Positions 32,640 to 43,726 of a DNA stretch of 64,000 nucleotides are shown here, one piece after another. The notes beneath the pieces are model-generated. The model ran no database searches. It was not told the DNA's origin and saw nothing but the letters and a program-made list of their open reading frames with translations. A program made the translations under genes and the position numbers. Origin of the DNA: Proteles cristata cristata (taxonomy: Eukaryota > Chordata > Mammalia > Carnivora > Hyaenidae). The first letter of the stretch is position 1. Each line of letters opens with the position of its first letter. Location: assembly GCA_017311185.1 (NCBI GenBank), contig JAESUZ010003887.1, positions 469,521-533,520 on the forward strand, written 5' to 3'.

Positions 32640-33380
32640 GAGATGCTGCTCTGAACTCAGAAGGTGGGGGTAGATCCAGCGAGGAGCGGTCCCTCCTCAG
32701 TTAGGGCCCACGGTGGAGCAGCTGAGAATCAGAGCAGCCAACAGCCAGGGGCAGAGAAACACTGACAAGCAGTGACCGGGCAGAGGCCTCCGGAGATGAG
32801 AGCTCTCTGCCAGCTCTGTCTCTCGACCCGTCACCACACTCTGTCCCTATCAGGGCCCGCTGTCCGCCCGCTAGGAAATCCTTCCTCATGGAACACGTTT
32901 CCTTGGCAGTGGAGATGCGGCTGCCCCAGGCTCTCTGCTTAGAAGGGGCGGTGAGAGGAGTAGCCAGCCCCTGTCCTCCGGGAGAGACGACGGGACGTGG
33001 ACAACAGGAAGGCTCCCACTGAACCCCTGGGGACAGGTTGTGCCGAAGGAGACGGGGAGCTGTGTGCCCACTGTGCATGCTGAGACAGCCCCACGCCTGG
33101 ATAAGAGACAGCCATTCCCTCTGAGTCAGGCACCTTGTTAGACTCTGGAGGCGGGTGGAGGGAGAGACTCTGGGGGTCACCTTGCACTTGGACCAAGAAG
33201 GCTCCTTGTGAGCATTTGGGGTATCATGGCAGAACCTGTCTTAAAGCTAACTGAGCCCAAGAATGGAAGAGAAGCTCCAGCCTCCGAGCTGCCAGGCCTC
33301 CTCCTCTCCCTCCCCCACTCTCATGCCCACATTGTCACAGAATCTCTGCCTCTCATTTCCTGCCGCTTCTTGTTTTTGTT
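32640..33380. other. Unique sequence, no gene supported
   Basis: A minus-strand frame of 159 codons (32701-33180) has no recognised domain and is Ser/Leu/Pro-rich. (GTTTTT)n-like text lies at 33371-33391. Confidence 0.4.
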
Positions 33381-33384
33381 TTTG

Positions 33385-33520
33385 TTTTTTTAGATGCAAA
33401 ATCAGGAATGGCAATAATAAGTGTCTCATAGGGCTGACATGACAATTAAATGAGCTGATTTACCCAAAGCTCTTCAAATAGAGTCTGACACGTTGTAAGT
33501 GATCAATAAATGCTGTCGCT
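33385..33520 (+). mobile_element. MIR SINE 3' half
   Basis: ATGCAAAATCAGGAATGGCA, TCTCATAGGGCTGACATGAC, AATTAAATGAGCTGATTTAC and 'gtctgacacgttgtaagtgatcaataaatgctg' form a clear MIR 3' half. Confidence 0.78.
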
Positions 33521-33824
33521 TGCCGTCACTGTTGTTCTTGTGCTCCCACTGGCTCCCCATCAGAGGCCAGGGCTGTCCCTTCTGGAGGTCCATCTCTCAT
33601 CCCCTTCCCCAAGAAGCTCTGTGACCCTGCGAGGGACGGAGGCCAGGCTGTGAGGGTGCTGCTGTCCCCGCTGATTGCATTCGCAGTAAAGCCTTGGGGA
33701 GGCGGGAATGTTGAAGAGACAGGGCAGGGAGGTGGTGGAGAAGGGAGAGAAACAAATGGCAGAAGGGGGTGCAAACAATGGGAAGCAGAGAGAAAGGAAG
33801 GAATGTCCCCCCAGTATCTATCGT

Positions 33825-33955
33825 GTCTCTGGTTTTCACACGCAGCTTCTCATTTATGTTCCACAGCAACCCTTAAGTTAAGTCTTAGCCACCCATTTTG
33901 TGGATGGGGAAAGTGAGGCTCTGAGAGGTGAAATAACTTACCCCAGGGTCAAGCT
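33825..33955 (-). mobile_element. MIR SINE fragment
   Basis: CAGCAACCCTTAAGTTAAGT, CACCCATTTTGTGGATGGGG, 'aaagtgaggctctgagaggtgaaataacttacccc' are reverse MIR. Confidence 0.7.
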
Positions 33956-33959
33956 AACC

Positions 33960-34510
33960 AGTTTTGACAGATTGTTTCTTCTCAACCACCCTGGAGCCTT
34001 CTAGGCTTTGGAGGGAGAGGAAAGCTCCAGAGAGAAAGGAGGCCCCAGCAGGGACAGGGAGCCAGCGGTGGAGTGGGTACGGCCCTCTGGGCAGCTCAGG
34101 CATTTCTGGGCACTCCGGCAGGCCCGTGCCACCCAGGAGCTCATTACTGTCACTTCCTCGCCTGTGTGCCGGGTTCCTCTGAAGTGTCCCTCGACCCAAG
34201 CCTGACCAGGAGGACCTGGAAGCTGGACCCGGGGACCTGTGAGGGCAGGCGGAGGTGGGGTGCAGACTCCGTCAGGGCGAGGGTCGGGCAGGGGGTGGGG
34301 GCGCAGGGGGAGACTGCCAAGGCCGCTGGAGGTAGCTGAGTGCTGACTTCAGAGAAGCTGGCAGGCGTCACCATGGCAACCACAGACCAGTGACATCTTT
34401 GAAAAAGAAAAAGGACAACAAGTTTGAAGATTTTGTTGCTGTTTTTGCACTCTTTGCCAAGAGGAGAAGGCTGGGTAGACAGGTGGGATGGGGGTGTCAG
34501 AAGAAGGCCT
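33960..34510. other. Unique sequence, no gene recognised
   Basis: GC-rich with overlapping short frames on both strands. The block near 34380-34450 is A-rich and repeat-free. Nothing recognised. Confidence 0.4.
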
Positions 34511-34519
34511 CCAGAGTCA

Positions 34520-34630
34520 CACTGCAGGGCTCTGCGACTAGCTGGGCAAGCTAGTTAACAACTGTGCCTTGGTTTCCCCACTGTGGGGCCGGGTCAATAA
34601 TAATATCTACCTCACTGGGTTGTGGGCCTG
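34520..34630 (+). mobile_element. MIR SINE fragment
   Basis: 'actagctgggcaagctagttaacaactgtgccttggtttccccactg' then AATAATAATATCTACCTCAC and TGGGTTGTGGG: MIR core and 3' part. Confidence 0.72.
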
Positions 34631-34874
34631 AGTTCCCACCCCCAGAACAGGGACCTCTCATATCTAGGCACAGCCACCTTGATCTCCAGGTGGCACCCAG
34701 AGAGCCTCCAGCACGCTCCCTGGGTGCCTGGAAGGGAGGGGAGGAGGGTCCCGTCTCCTTCGGTCTGCCTTCCCAGGCTGCTCTGGGCCCGCATGCACAG
34801 CTAGGGTCCCTGGGCCTCAGCTTGTTCAAGCTGCTTTCCATCCCTGGGATTTCTAAGATTCTGAGCAAGAAAAA

Positions 34875-34884
34875 TGCACGCACG

Positions 34885-34918
<34 letters not shown>
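34875..34918 (+). repeat. (CA)n microsatellite with (CACG)n start
   Basis: Begins as GCACGCACGCACGCA and becomes pure CA to 34918. The interruption-free part is likely length-variable. Confidence 0.95.
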
Positions 34919-34920
<2 letters not shown>

Positions 34921-35084
34921 CATACTGATTTCGATCCTCTGAGGAGGACCTGTCTGCACTGATGAGAGTGTGAACCAGAGGCTGCTTTTTGATAAGTAGT
35001 TTCCTTCCTTCCAGACCCAAGCCCGCAGAAGATCTGTCTTCCTGAACAGACCCAGACACTTGTCAGCGACCCATCAGCAAGGGG

Positions 35085-35245
35085 TGACTCACTCAAATTA
35101 GCCTGGCAGATGCAAATAACATGTTAAGTGCTCTGGAAAGGTTCTCTGTGGATGTTTTCTCCAGAATGTTTTTAACCTTCCCTGTAGATGTAGATAGGTG
35201 ATATTGTTTTGGGTCCATTTTAATTGCTATGAATTTCAGAGGAAT
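35085..35245. promoter_or_regulatory. Candidate conserved non-coding element
   Basis: AT-rich, repeat-free block with an octamer ATGCAAAT at 35110-35117 and TAATTG at 35221-35226, between GC-rich stretches. Composition only. Confidence 0.25.
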
Positions 35246-35309
35246 GAGGTTTGGCCATAGATGCCCAGTCGACAGGGTGCTATTCCTCTAACTCCAAGTA
35301 AGAACTACC

Positions 35310-35520
35310 ACTTAGCCAGTGCATGTAGGTCACACCGGGCCCCCTCTGAGAGTTGGTGGTCTGTGTGACCCATAATTCCTAGTCACAGCTCTGCAGGATA
35401 GACTGTCTTATCCTTATTTCCAGGGGGAGGAATGAGGGGCCTGAAGGTCATGGACTGATTCAAGATCACACAGTGAGCCAGCCAGAGTCAGGCCTCAGTC
35501 TCTAAGATTGCCCAGCACTA
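35310..35520 (-). mobile_element. MIR SINE
   Basis: Reverse MIR, degraded: 'cagctctgcaggatagactgtcttatccttatttccaggggg', 'attcaagatcacacagtgagccagccagagtcaggcc'. Confidence 0.62.
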
Positions 35521-35544
35521 GACGTGATCCCTGACTTACAGGGC

Positions 35545-35780
35545 AGCCTACATGGTGATTAAGAGCCTGGGCTCCTGATCAGACAGGTAGGGCCAAATCC
35601 CAGCTTCCCCAGCATCTAACTGTAGGAAACCACCTTTCAGGCCTCCATTTCTTCATCTGAAAACCAGGGAGGAAACTTCTAACCTGGTGCTGTTAAAAAA
35701 GCCAATGAGTGATTATATATGCCAATTTCTTAGAACAAAGTCTGGTACACAGCAAGTGCTCAATCAGTGTTTGATTTCAG
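35545..35780 (+). mobile_element. MIR SINE, nearly full length
   Basis: ACATGGTGATTAAGAGCCTG, GGGCTCCTGATCAGACAGGT, 'cctccatttcttcatctgaaaacc' and 'tctggtacacagcaagtgctcaatcagtg' cover the element from head to 3' end. Confidence 0.85.
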
Positions 35781-36150
35781 CCTTCCCATGAGGCCATGAG
35801 CATTCATGGCTCTGGAGAAGGGGAGTAGATACATGTCTCTACCCCAACATCAATTCTCAAGGGGCCTTGAAATTTTCCTAGAGGTAGGCTTTTTAAGGAA
35901 AAAAACAAACACACACGAGTTTTAAGCCAGAATGATTTTCCCCAACATACCTCTCAGCAGCATGGATTCTCAGGGCTGGCAGGACTTCCCACACTAGAGA
36001 GAAGAAAGAGCCTACAGCCAGATGGACCAGCATTAGAATTCAGGCTCCACCCTCCACACGTTGTGACCCTGGCACATTCTTCAACCTGCCTAGGTCCCCA
36101 GGTTGGCTCCGTGATCAGGACTGAGCAAGCAGCCCGCAGCCCGAGGCCAG

Positions 36151-36180
36151 CTTGATGGGTTCTTGCTTGATGGGTTCTTG
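36151..36180 (+). repeat. 15-bp perfect tandem duplication
   Basis: CTTGATGGGTTCTTG occurs twice back to back. A small recent slippage product. Confidence 0.95.
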
Positions 36181-36389
36181 CTCTGTGTCTCTGCCTCCTT
36201 ACTTTCAGACGAGGAGCTCATTCCACATGGTGCTAACAACACAGGCTTGGATATTTGCCCACCCCAAGTGCCCCCACCCTAAAGTGCCCCTCAGAGTCCT
36301 GGGTAACAGAACCAGATGCTCATGGCAGGAAGGAGATAAGAGAGAGACTCCTAGCAGTTCTAGAAAATAAGGGCCAGAGGAGGTCTTAG

Positions 36390-36530
36390 AAGGTTACATG
36401 GTATACTCCCCATCTTACAGATGAAAAAACTGAGGCTGCAGTCAGGGGCAGGGAGAGTGCCTTATCCAACATCAGAGCTGGGACTGGATCCCATGTGTTC
36501 TGCTGTGTAGTCCCAGTGCCCTTGACACTG
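36390..36530 (-). mobile_element. MIR SINE fragment
   Basis: CCCCATCTTACAGATGAAAA, AACTGAGGCTGCAGTCAGGG and 'catcagagctgggactggatccc' are reverse MIR. Confidence 0.68.
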
Positions 36531-36656
36531 TCAGCTCACGCATGTAAAGGCTGACACCCCTCCTCTGGGTTTTTACCACTTGGCAGTTCGAGTAAAGCAA
36601 ATCAACCCAAGTGTGTTTCGGCACAAAGATTGTGAGGCGCACTTCTTATTAATTGT

Positions 36657-36673
36657 AATGATGATGATGATGA
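36657..36673 (+). repeat. (ATG)n short tandem repeat
   Basis: About five to six ATG units at the edge of the following MIR copy. Confidence 0.8.
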
Positions 36674-36674
36674 C

Positions 36675-36850
36675 AATAGCTCTAATTCATTGAGTGCTAT
36701 GCGTCAGACACGGTTCTAAGTGCTTTATATTCATTTAATCTGGTCAGGTGGGAACCGTTCTCATCTCCCTTTACAATGAAAGGACTGAGGCACAGAGAAG
36801 GTAAGCAACCAGCCCAAGGTTTCCCAGCTGGTAGGAGCAGGAACATGGTC
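36675..36850 (-). mobile_element. MIR SINE
   Basis: 'attcattgagtgctatgcgtcagacacggttctaagtgctttatattcatttaatc', GGACTGAGGCACAGAGAAGG and 'aagcaaccagcccaaggtttcccagctgg'. Reverse, well preserved. Confidence 0.8.
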
Positions 36851-37132
36851 TTGAGCCACACAAAATTCTAAAGCCTTCCCTTCAACTGTGTGTCCACGCT
36901 GATTCCTTGGAGTGTAATTTTTCTGCATTTCCAGTCCATAGAAGCCCAAGGAGGGGAATTGTGCTAGGTTCAATTTAGTTTAACTCCATCAGTATATTTG
37001 TCGAGACCTGCTATATGATCAGCCAGATAACCAAAAACACTGACAGGTTCTAAATTAAATGTATCCGGATAAAATAGGCTTCTGGATTGACCTCTCATAC
37101 AAATGTGTGCATGTGCATACGTATGCATACAC

Positions 37133-37156
37133 AGAGAGAGAGAGAGAGAGAGAGAG
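37133..37156 (+). repeat. (GA)n microsatellite
   Basis: About 12 AG units after a TGCATACGTATGCATACA palindrome-like stretch. Confidence 0.9.
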
Positions 37157-37364
37157 TGCCAAGAGTGTGGTTAAGCAAGAGTAGAATGAATTCAGAGAAA
37201 CAGACACCTAATTCAGTCCCAGCCCTGTTGCCATCCAGCTGGAGGCTTCTTGGTGGGTTAATTTGTCTGCCCTATGAGGGATGGGGCTGCATCTATACTA
37301 TTTGCCCCCAAATTTCCAGTCGTTCCCCCTCAGCAAATGAATAGGGGATTATTTCCTCACTTTG

Positions 37365-37560
37365 GCTTTCTAGCTGAGTGACTTTGGGCAAGTTACTCAG
37401 CCTCTCTGTTCCTCAGTTTCTCCCATCTGTAAAATAATGATAATAATTTTACCTACTCATGGGGCTGTTTGTTGCAAGGATTAAATAAATTGCCCTCTGT
37501 AAAGTGTTTAGAGCTCCCCCACAGAGTGAATATGCACCAATGCTAAACATGGTGGTGGTG
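37365..37560 (+). mobile_element. MIR SINE
   Basis: CTAGCTGAGTGACTTTGGGC, CCTCAGTTTCTCCCATCTGT, AAAATAATGATAATAATTTT and 'caaggattaaataaattgccctctgtaaagtgtttag' give the MIR order in sense. Confidence 0.85.
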
Positions 37561-37564
37561 ATTA

Positions 37565-37660
37565 CAGTGACAATCTCATTAGTGTAAAATGGGCCAGTAA
37601 TAGCATTTACCTCTTAGGGTTATTCCAAGGGCCAAATAAGATAATAGCTAGCATGGAGTA
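37565..37660 (+). mobile_element. MIR SINE fragment
   Basis: 'agtgtaaaatgggccagtaatagcatttacctcttagggttattccaagggccaaataagataatag' repeats the MIR middle just after a first MIR 3' end. Confidence 0.65.
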
Positions 37661-37664
37661 TGGG

Positions 37665-38370
37665 CTGAGCCCCCATGCCCCCTACGTCACAGGTCAGGGA
37701 CAGAGAAAGGGAGGGTGTGCAGAATATGGGGACACCTGCCACTCTGTGCATGAGGACAAGGGAGGTGGCAGGGTGGGCCCTGGCCTGGAGCCTGTCCCGG
37801 TTGTAGCAGACGGGGCATTTCTTCTCCTTGTGTCAGTTATTTCCGTGACTTCTCACCCCAAAGCTGCCACTTTGCACGTGTGACCCAAACTGTCTCTTTA
37901 ATGATCCCACGGAGGAGAAGCTGCAAGCAGGTGTAAGATACCACGGTTTGCTGCGTTGTGCTACAACCCATGTGCATGTAAACAACAGCCTGTGGCATTG
38001 TCTGATAAATGAAACATCTTCCTAGGCTCAGAGGAACATTGGGTGCCCCAAGAGGCGCAAGGGTGACTCAGCACCTCTGCGGCTGAAGAGTTTTGCATGG
38101 AGCCCCTAGAGCTAAAGTTCGGGGAGAAATGGAGAGTGGAAAGGGCCAGCCACCGCTCCTGCATGGTCTGTTTCCCTAGGAGGAGATAACAAGATGCGCC
38201 GAAGCCGGCACTGAGACCAGGCTGGGATTCATTATAGTAGAGCGCGAACACCACGGCAGCCCCAGGTGCTGGGAGAGCATGCTTCTCTGCATCACCCCGC
38301 TCCCAGGACTCTTTGTCCCCTAGAACGCGAGCCCCTCTGTCCCGGCCCACCACAAAGTCCTGACTTAGCT
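37665..38370. other. Unique sequence, no gene supported
   Basis: A minus-strand frame of 168 codons (37961-38467) overlaps a MIR at its start side and has no recognised domain. Confidence 0.4.
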
Positions 38371-38374
38371 CAGC

Positions 38375-38470
38375 TCTGCCGTCTGCTGTGTAACCTTGTG
38401 GCAGACACTCAATCTCTCTGGGTCTTGTTTTTCTCCTGGGCCCAGACAATGAAGATAACCTTGTCAAAGG
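38375..38470 (+). mobile_element. MIR SINE fragment
   Basis: 'cagctctgccgtctgctgtgtaaccttgtggcagacactcaatctctctgggtc' is MIR head-to-core, then ACAATGAAGATAACCTTGTC. Confidence 0.65.
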
Positions 38471-38701
38471 CAGGCGGCTGGATCACACTGTCCCATGAGC
38501 TCTAAGAGCCACGAGCCTCTTCCCAGCCAGCCTCCAAGGAGATCTCTTGACTCAGAAAACGAGCCAAAACAAAGACATCCTGAGAACAAAGGAGAGACAG
38601 CTTTGATGAGAAAACTCGCCACCTAGATGACTGCTCTTCCGTCCCACTGATAGTTAGAAATCACCCAAAAAAGCTTTTTTTAAATGACCAAATATGCCAA
38701 C

Positions 38702-38732
38702 ACACCGGGACAATTCAACACCGGGACAATTC
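38702..38732 (+). repeat. 15-bp direct duplication
   Basis: ACACCGGGACAATTC occurs at 38702-38716 and again at 38718-38732, one base apart, inside an old transposon-like stretch. Confidence 0.9.
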
Positions 38733-38779
38733 CCAGCATTTCTGACACAATCGTTTTGCAGGAAGCACAGGCTTTGGCG

Positions 38780-38832
38780 CCTTGCAAAAGCTTCCCGTCA
38801 GTCTAGCACGCAGCCGGGGTTGAGAACCACTG
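38780..38832. mobile_element. hAT-Charlie transposon end (MER5/MER20-like)
   Basis: 'cccgtcagtctagcacgcagccggggttgagaaccactga' is the typical right end of MER20/MER5-type elements. The rest of the element towards 38640 is degraded. Confidence 0.6.
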
Positions 38833-39114
38833 ACCTAAATAACCCATTCCCTGTTAATTAAGAATTGAAGGTGATTTTAATTAATAAAGAAGATGGGAAG
38901 AGATTCTGGGGAACCAGACGTCTAGGTCTTCGGGCAGCCTGACCTGAGATGCTCCTCGGGGTCCAGTGCAGACAGGCTGGAAAAAGAACGCCCCCGATTC
39001 TTCTCCCCGCTGAGTGTGGGCTGGGGCCGGGGTGGAGTGTGTCCATCCATGGGCCACCCGTGGCTCCTAGGCCCCGGGCTGGGAAGTGAGGGGAGAGCAG
39101 GCCAGGGGAGAGAT

Positions 39115-39600
39115 GGGGTCTGCCTGGAAGGGTAAAGGAGGGCTTCTCGAGGTAGGAGGCTTGAACTGAGGCTTCGAAGGAGGCATAGAAATTTGCCAGG
39201 TGGGAAGCTGGAGACAGCGAGTTTTCCAGGTAGGAAACGGGAAGCCGCAAGCACTTCAGTGCAAGTGACCTAGAGGCTTTCCTGCTGACTCAGCACTCAT
39301 CGGGCTGGGCTTCCGGGTGCCCAGCTCCTTAACAGCCTTTGCTGGTGTGGGCGGGAGGCCGGCTTGAGGGAGAGCTTGGGCCCCGCCCTTCAGGCTTACA
39401 GTGAGGCAGGGAGACACCGATTTCAAAGGGAATTTCAAGATGGTTCCATACAAAAGGAATTCCTAGTGAGGGCTCCTAGTTGGCCTGTATCATTAGAAAG
39501 CTGCTTGGAGGAGGTGAGTCTGGAGAAACGCATAGTCAGACGAGAGGCAGGTGACATCTCAGGGGACTGTGTAAGACGAAGCTTGCTCATCTGAGGATTC
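39115..39600 (-). mobile_element. L2 LINE fragment(s), antisense
   Basis: 'aggagggcttctcgaggtaggaggcttgaactgaggcttcgaagg' (about 39136-39180), and 'ccgcccttcaggcttacagtgaggcagggagacaccg' with 'gctgcttggaggaggtgagtctggag' (about 39384-39525). These are two pieces of reversed L2 3' region, possibly separate copies. Confidence 0.55.
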
Positions 39601-39979
39601 AGCCCCTGCCATGGCCTGGGGCAAGGGCAGGGCAGGGAGCCCCATGTGACTGAGGCACAAGGAGGGAGATGCCCTGAACGCAGCTGCACCAGGCCAGGCT
39701 GGGGCTAGGCCAGGGCCCCCCAAAACCACACTGGGTTGCTTGGACCCATTCTGAACTGGGGGGGCGGGGTGAAGAAGACATTTTAGTTTTTTACCTAGTC
39801 TGGGTTATGTTCCTCTTTTTTTTACCAATGCAATTGTAAAATATAATTTTTAACCTCTTTTTATAAAGGAAGAAGCCCACAAAGGCAAACGTATGTAGAA
39901 CCAAGGAAAATCATATCACCTTGAGGCCGCCCAGTTGGCTGGGATTCTAAATCCCTGGACACTCCTCTGAGCCCACCTT

Positions 39980-40080
39980 TAATTAGCTGGGTATTTGGGG
40001 GCAAATCACCAAGCCTCATGGAACCTCAGTTTCCCTTTCTGTAACTCGGGAGCAATAAGCCCTTCCCAGAGGCAGCAGCC
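39980..40080 (+). mobile_element. MIR SINE fragment
   Basis: 'aattagctgggtatttgggggcaaatcaccaagcctcatggaacctcagtttccctttctgtaactcgg' is MIR in sense. Confidence 0.65.
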
Positions 40081-40207
40081 CCCCCCACCAGGGGGCGCCA
40101 TCCACCTGGGTTACCTGGAGAACAGTGCCCATTGAATGTGCAACAGGGCCGAAGGGCCCATGAGAGTGAGGAGTGGACAAAATAGGAGCCATGCAGCCAC
40201 TTTTCTT

Positions 40208-40395
40208 TTAAGTTTATTTATTTTGAGAGAGAGACAGAAAGTAGGGGAGGGGCAGAGAGAGAGGGAGAGAGAGAATCCCAAGCAGGTTCTGCACTGCTAG
40301 TGCAGAGCCCGAGGCAGGATTCAAACTCATGAACCGTGAGACCATGACCTGAGCCGAAGTCTGATGCTTAACCGACTGAGCCACCCAGGTGCCCC
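40208..40395 (-). mobile_element. Felid SINE, reverse, first of an abutting pair
   Basis: AAGTTTATTTATTTTGAGAG tail, AGTGCAGAGCCCGAGGCAGG, ACCATGACCTGAGCCGAAGT and the reversed head CCACCCAGGTGCCCC. Weak flanking similarity CCACTTTTCTTTT / CCACATTTTTTTT may be its target duplication. Confidence 0.95.
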
Positions 40396-40408
40396 AAAAC
40401 CACATTTT

Positions 40409-40652
40409 TTTTTTTTAATGTTTTTTTTTAATTTTTTAATGTTTTTTTTTTTATTTTTTATTTCTAGGAGAGAGAGAGAGAGGCAGCATGAGCAGGGGAG
40501 GGTCAGAGAGAGGAGTCACAGACTGAAACAGGCTCCAGGCTCTGAGCTGGCAGTCAGCACAGGGCCCGACGGGGCTCGAACCCACGAACCGCGAGATCAT
40601 GACCTAAGCGAAAGTCGGATGCTTAACTGACTAAGCCACCCAGGCGCCCCCC
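40409..40652 (-). mobile_element. Felid SINE, reverse, second of an abutting pair
   Basis: T-rich tail, TTTCTAGGAGAGAGAGAGAG, 'aaacaggctccaggctctgagctgg', and the reversed head CCACCCAGGCGCCCC. AAAACCACATTTT is duplicated perfectly at 40396-40408 and 40653-40665. It therefore inserted beside the first SINE after that one was in place. Confidence 0.97.
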
Positions 40653-40669
40653 AAAACCACATTTTAAAA

Positions 40670-41370
40670 AGCAGCTTCAAGGAGAGCCTTAGTCTTAGTG
40701 CTTCGGGAAGTGCTCCTCACTTGGGCTCCTCACAGAGCCTCACATCAAATCTTCCCACCGAAGGAAAGCGTGTCTCTGGGTTGCCAGTGCTGATGAAACC
40801 CTGCGCGGGAACAGCCTGCGGCACCCCCTGTGCACCCCACCTGTGCACGCCCCTGGCTCCTTCAAGACACCCACCCGCCCCTGAGGCCTGGGACCCCGTT
40901 TTGTCCATTGCCAACCCACTGACCCCAGCTCTATGCAGAAACTGGTGCTGTCAGAGCACAGGCCATGCTGGTCTGTGGTGCTGAGCCCAGTCCCCAGCCT
41001 CAACCCCCTTGGCTTACCTGCGGGTCCCCGTCCCCTGGGATGCACAGTCCAGCTGTCATGTCTCCACAGAACAGCAGCAGGCCCTCATTATGCTTGGGTC
41101 AGTCAGTCTCGGTGCCGGTAATGGGGTCCCCAGCCCAGCTCAGGCCACACGCTGGCTTCTCACGCACTGTGGGGGCCATGCCGACCTTTGGTGGCTCCTC
41201 TTCCGCTTGGCTGTTCCCTCACAGTCCCCAGCAACCGTGAGAGTAAGGGCAGCTTCGGTGGGGCAGTCTCCTGACAGGTGCAATGCCATCTTCTTGGGGG
41301 ACCCAGAAAAGCACAGGTCTTCTAGCATCATCCTCACAAAAAGTTTTAAGAAGCAGCGCTGGGCCCAAAA
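40670..41370. other. Unique sequence, no gene recognised
   Basis: GC-rich. Short frames overlap on both strands. No domain was recognised. Confidence 0.4.
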
Positions 41371-41375
41371 GAGCA

Positions 41376-41793
41376 TGTAATGGGTTGAATGGTGGCCCTT
41401 GGAAGATAATCCACATACAACCTCAGAGTATGACCTTACATGGAATGAGGATCTCCAGATGACATTAGCCTGTATTGTATTTAAGCAGGGCCCTCACCCC
41501 AGGATGGGTGTCCTCATAAGAGGCAAAAAAGGAAAAAATGCCAAGAAGCACAAAGTCAGCCATGTGACAACTGAGACAGAGACTGGAATGACACAGTCAC
41601 AAGCTGAGGGATGCCAGGAGTTTCCGGGAGCCAGCAGAAACTGGATGAGGCATAAAGCCCTCAGAGGGAGCACAGCCCTACTGACATCCGATTTCAGACT
41701 TCTTTCCCCCAGACCGTGCAAGGATCGATATCTGTTGTTCCAAACCACCCAGTTTGTGGCAATTTGTTACAGCAACCCCAGAAAATGCATGCA
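41376..41793 (+). mobile_element. MLT1-like LTR (ERVL-MaLR), sense
   Basis: Begins TGTAATGGGTTGAATGGTGG and ends near CCCCAGAAAATGCATGCA. Internal landmarks in order are 'gggtgtcctcataagagg', CAGAGACTGGAATGACACAG, 'gaaactggatgaggcataaagccctcagagggagcacagccctactgacatc' and 'ctgttgttccaaaccacccagtttgtggcaatttgttacagcaacccc'. These follow MLT1 order. The polyadenylation signal is degraded. A relic with no coding content. Confidence 0.75.
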
Positions 41794-42004
41794 GAAGGGG
41801 CATGATCTCCCTGAAAGTTCCCCTCTCTTCCTTTCCTGGTTTGATAGTTTGCCCTAATTGCATCCATTCTATCCACTGGCCTGGCCCAAGACCCCACGTC
41901 TGAATTACCAACAACAGCAAGGCCATCTTGCATTTACAGAATGCCTGCTGTGTGCCAGGAACTGGCTCTGTGCAGCCCACTGAGCATGCAGGGCAAGTGA
42001 GAGG

Positions 42005-42240
42005 TGGCGTGTGACAGTGATTCAGGGCACGGAGGATCTAGATGGCCACTCTCTGCTTCTGTACCCCTGGGCAGTGATTTAACCCCTTGCCGCCTCAGTT
42101 TCCTTATCAGTAAAATGGGAATGATCCTAGTAATGCCCACCTCCTGGGTTGCCGTGAGGATTGCGTGGGTTAACCCGTCTGACGCCTGTGGAACCACAGC
42201 CGGGGCTCGGCGGGCATTGACCACCATCCTTTCTCCATGG
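42005..42240 (+). mobile_element. MIR SINE, nearly full length
   Basis: 'gtgacagtgattcagggcacgg', CCTCAGTTTCCTTATCAGTA, AAATGGGAATGATCCTAGTA, GGGTTGCCGTGAGGATTGCG and 'gggctcggcgggcattgacc' run head to tail. Confidence 0.82.
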
Positions 42241-42355
42241 CTCAGGTGAGGAGATGGAGGCTTAAGTGGAATATGTCACTTTCCCGGCACAGCTAGCAGA
42301 TGGCTGGGCTGGAGTTGCATCCCAAGTTTTTCTGACTTTAAAGCAGAAGCACTTT
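42241..42355 (-). mobile_element. MIR-like SINE fragment
   Basis: 'gaggagatggaggcttaagtggaatatgtcactttcccggcacagctagcagatggctgggctggagttgcatcccaag' is reverse MIR, directly following a sense MIR, so the two face each other. Confidence 0.6.
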
Positions 42356-42359
42356 CTAG

Positions 42360-43720
42360 TCTGACACACACGGTCTCCTTTCCAGGAGCTTCCCAGAGAC
42401 TTGACATTTAAGCTGTGAGGAGGCATGATGTTACCTGAGATGCTTAACAGGGCTTCTTGCCCAGGGGTGGCAGCCGGAGGCTGCTTGCAAGTTCACAAGC
42501 AACCACTCTCGGCCACCAGCCGGCGGGGAGCAGAGCCCCCTAGAGCTGCGCTGGGGCCCAGGAAGTCACCTTTCTTAAGGAGAACGAAGGCAGAGGAAGG
42601 AGGAGGCCCTTCTCAAAGGAAGGAGAAGGTGGGACTGGGAAAGTGAGCTGTGGGCTGGTCTGGGAGAGCGAGGAGGGGGCTAGACACAGAGGGATGGGGG
42701 CCACCTGGTGTGTGTTGTGCGTTTTCCGGTGGCTTAGGGAGGGCCTCTGTCCCAGCATCTCACCCAGTGAGACCCATTTCTGTAACAACGCGAGAAACAG
42801 GTGCTTAGGGAGCTGTTGAGCGACGCAGCCCGGAGGGAACGAGGGTGTGAACGCCAGGGTGGAAAGAGACAGGAGACTCCAGGCCAAGGAGAATCACAGT
42901 CATGGGAAATTGGAAGCCAGTGAAAATGAGGTTTGGGGAGTGACATGGTTCTTGCCTGTCAGCCTCCAGGGGACCTGAAGGTGGGGGCTGCGGCCACAGG
43001 CGGGAGAGAGGCCCGGGGGGAAAACGGTATTGTTGTGACAAACAGCGCTCAGGGTCTGGACACACCCCGGGCTCCCCACTCATCTCCCTGGCACCACAGG
43101 CCGCAGCTTCTTACATGATTTGTGACAACACCAGTGTCGGGGGAGGGGCATGTATATACGCCTAGAAGGAAGTGAGTATGTGTGCTAGGCTTTGGGGGTC
43201 AAGGCTGTGGGTGCCTTGACCCCCACAGGGAAATCTGGAAGCCGTGTGAGGAGAGTGGGGGTACTTCGCAGACCACTCCCAAAGGACATTTGACAGGATC
43301 CCCCAGGAATCCTTATTAGGCTAAAAATGACCACACTGGCCCCTCTGCTTCCCACAAATCCTGTCTCTTCTGTAGAGTCAGAGCTCTGGCTGACACTTGG
43401 GTCTTCAGACACCAACTTTGCCAGCAGAAGAGTGAAAAGTTCAGGCAGACAATGAGTGGTTCTCACACTGCAAGGAGAAGTCCCCAGATTTCCTGGTTTT
43501 CACCAAGACCCACCTGCTGCATTCCTGAGCTGGTGGAATCGACCAGTTGTTTTGACCTAATGGCACTCATCCACCCCTGGGGAGGAAACGAGATAAGAGA
43601 AACAGGAGGGGCTGGAGCAAGGGCAGAGGGAAGATGGGCAGAGGTGGGGCAGATTCAGGTTTTTTCATAGCACGACCTGAATTTTTTTCTCTTCTGCCTA
43701 CATACACATGGAAACACCGT
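42360..43720. other. Unique sequence, no gene recognised
   Basis: GC-rich unique DNA. Antisense L2-like text may be present at about 42905-42975 ('gaagccagtgaaaatgaggtttggggagtgacatggttc'). No gene was recognised. Confidence 0.4.
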
Positions 43721-43726
43721 TTTTTC

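Noticed and set aside
34551..35096. 181-codon minus-strand frame with a Val-Cys run
   Set aside because: The run is the CA microsatellite read in translation and the flanks have no recognised domain.
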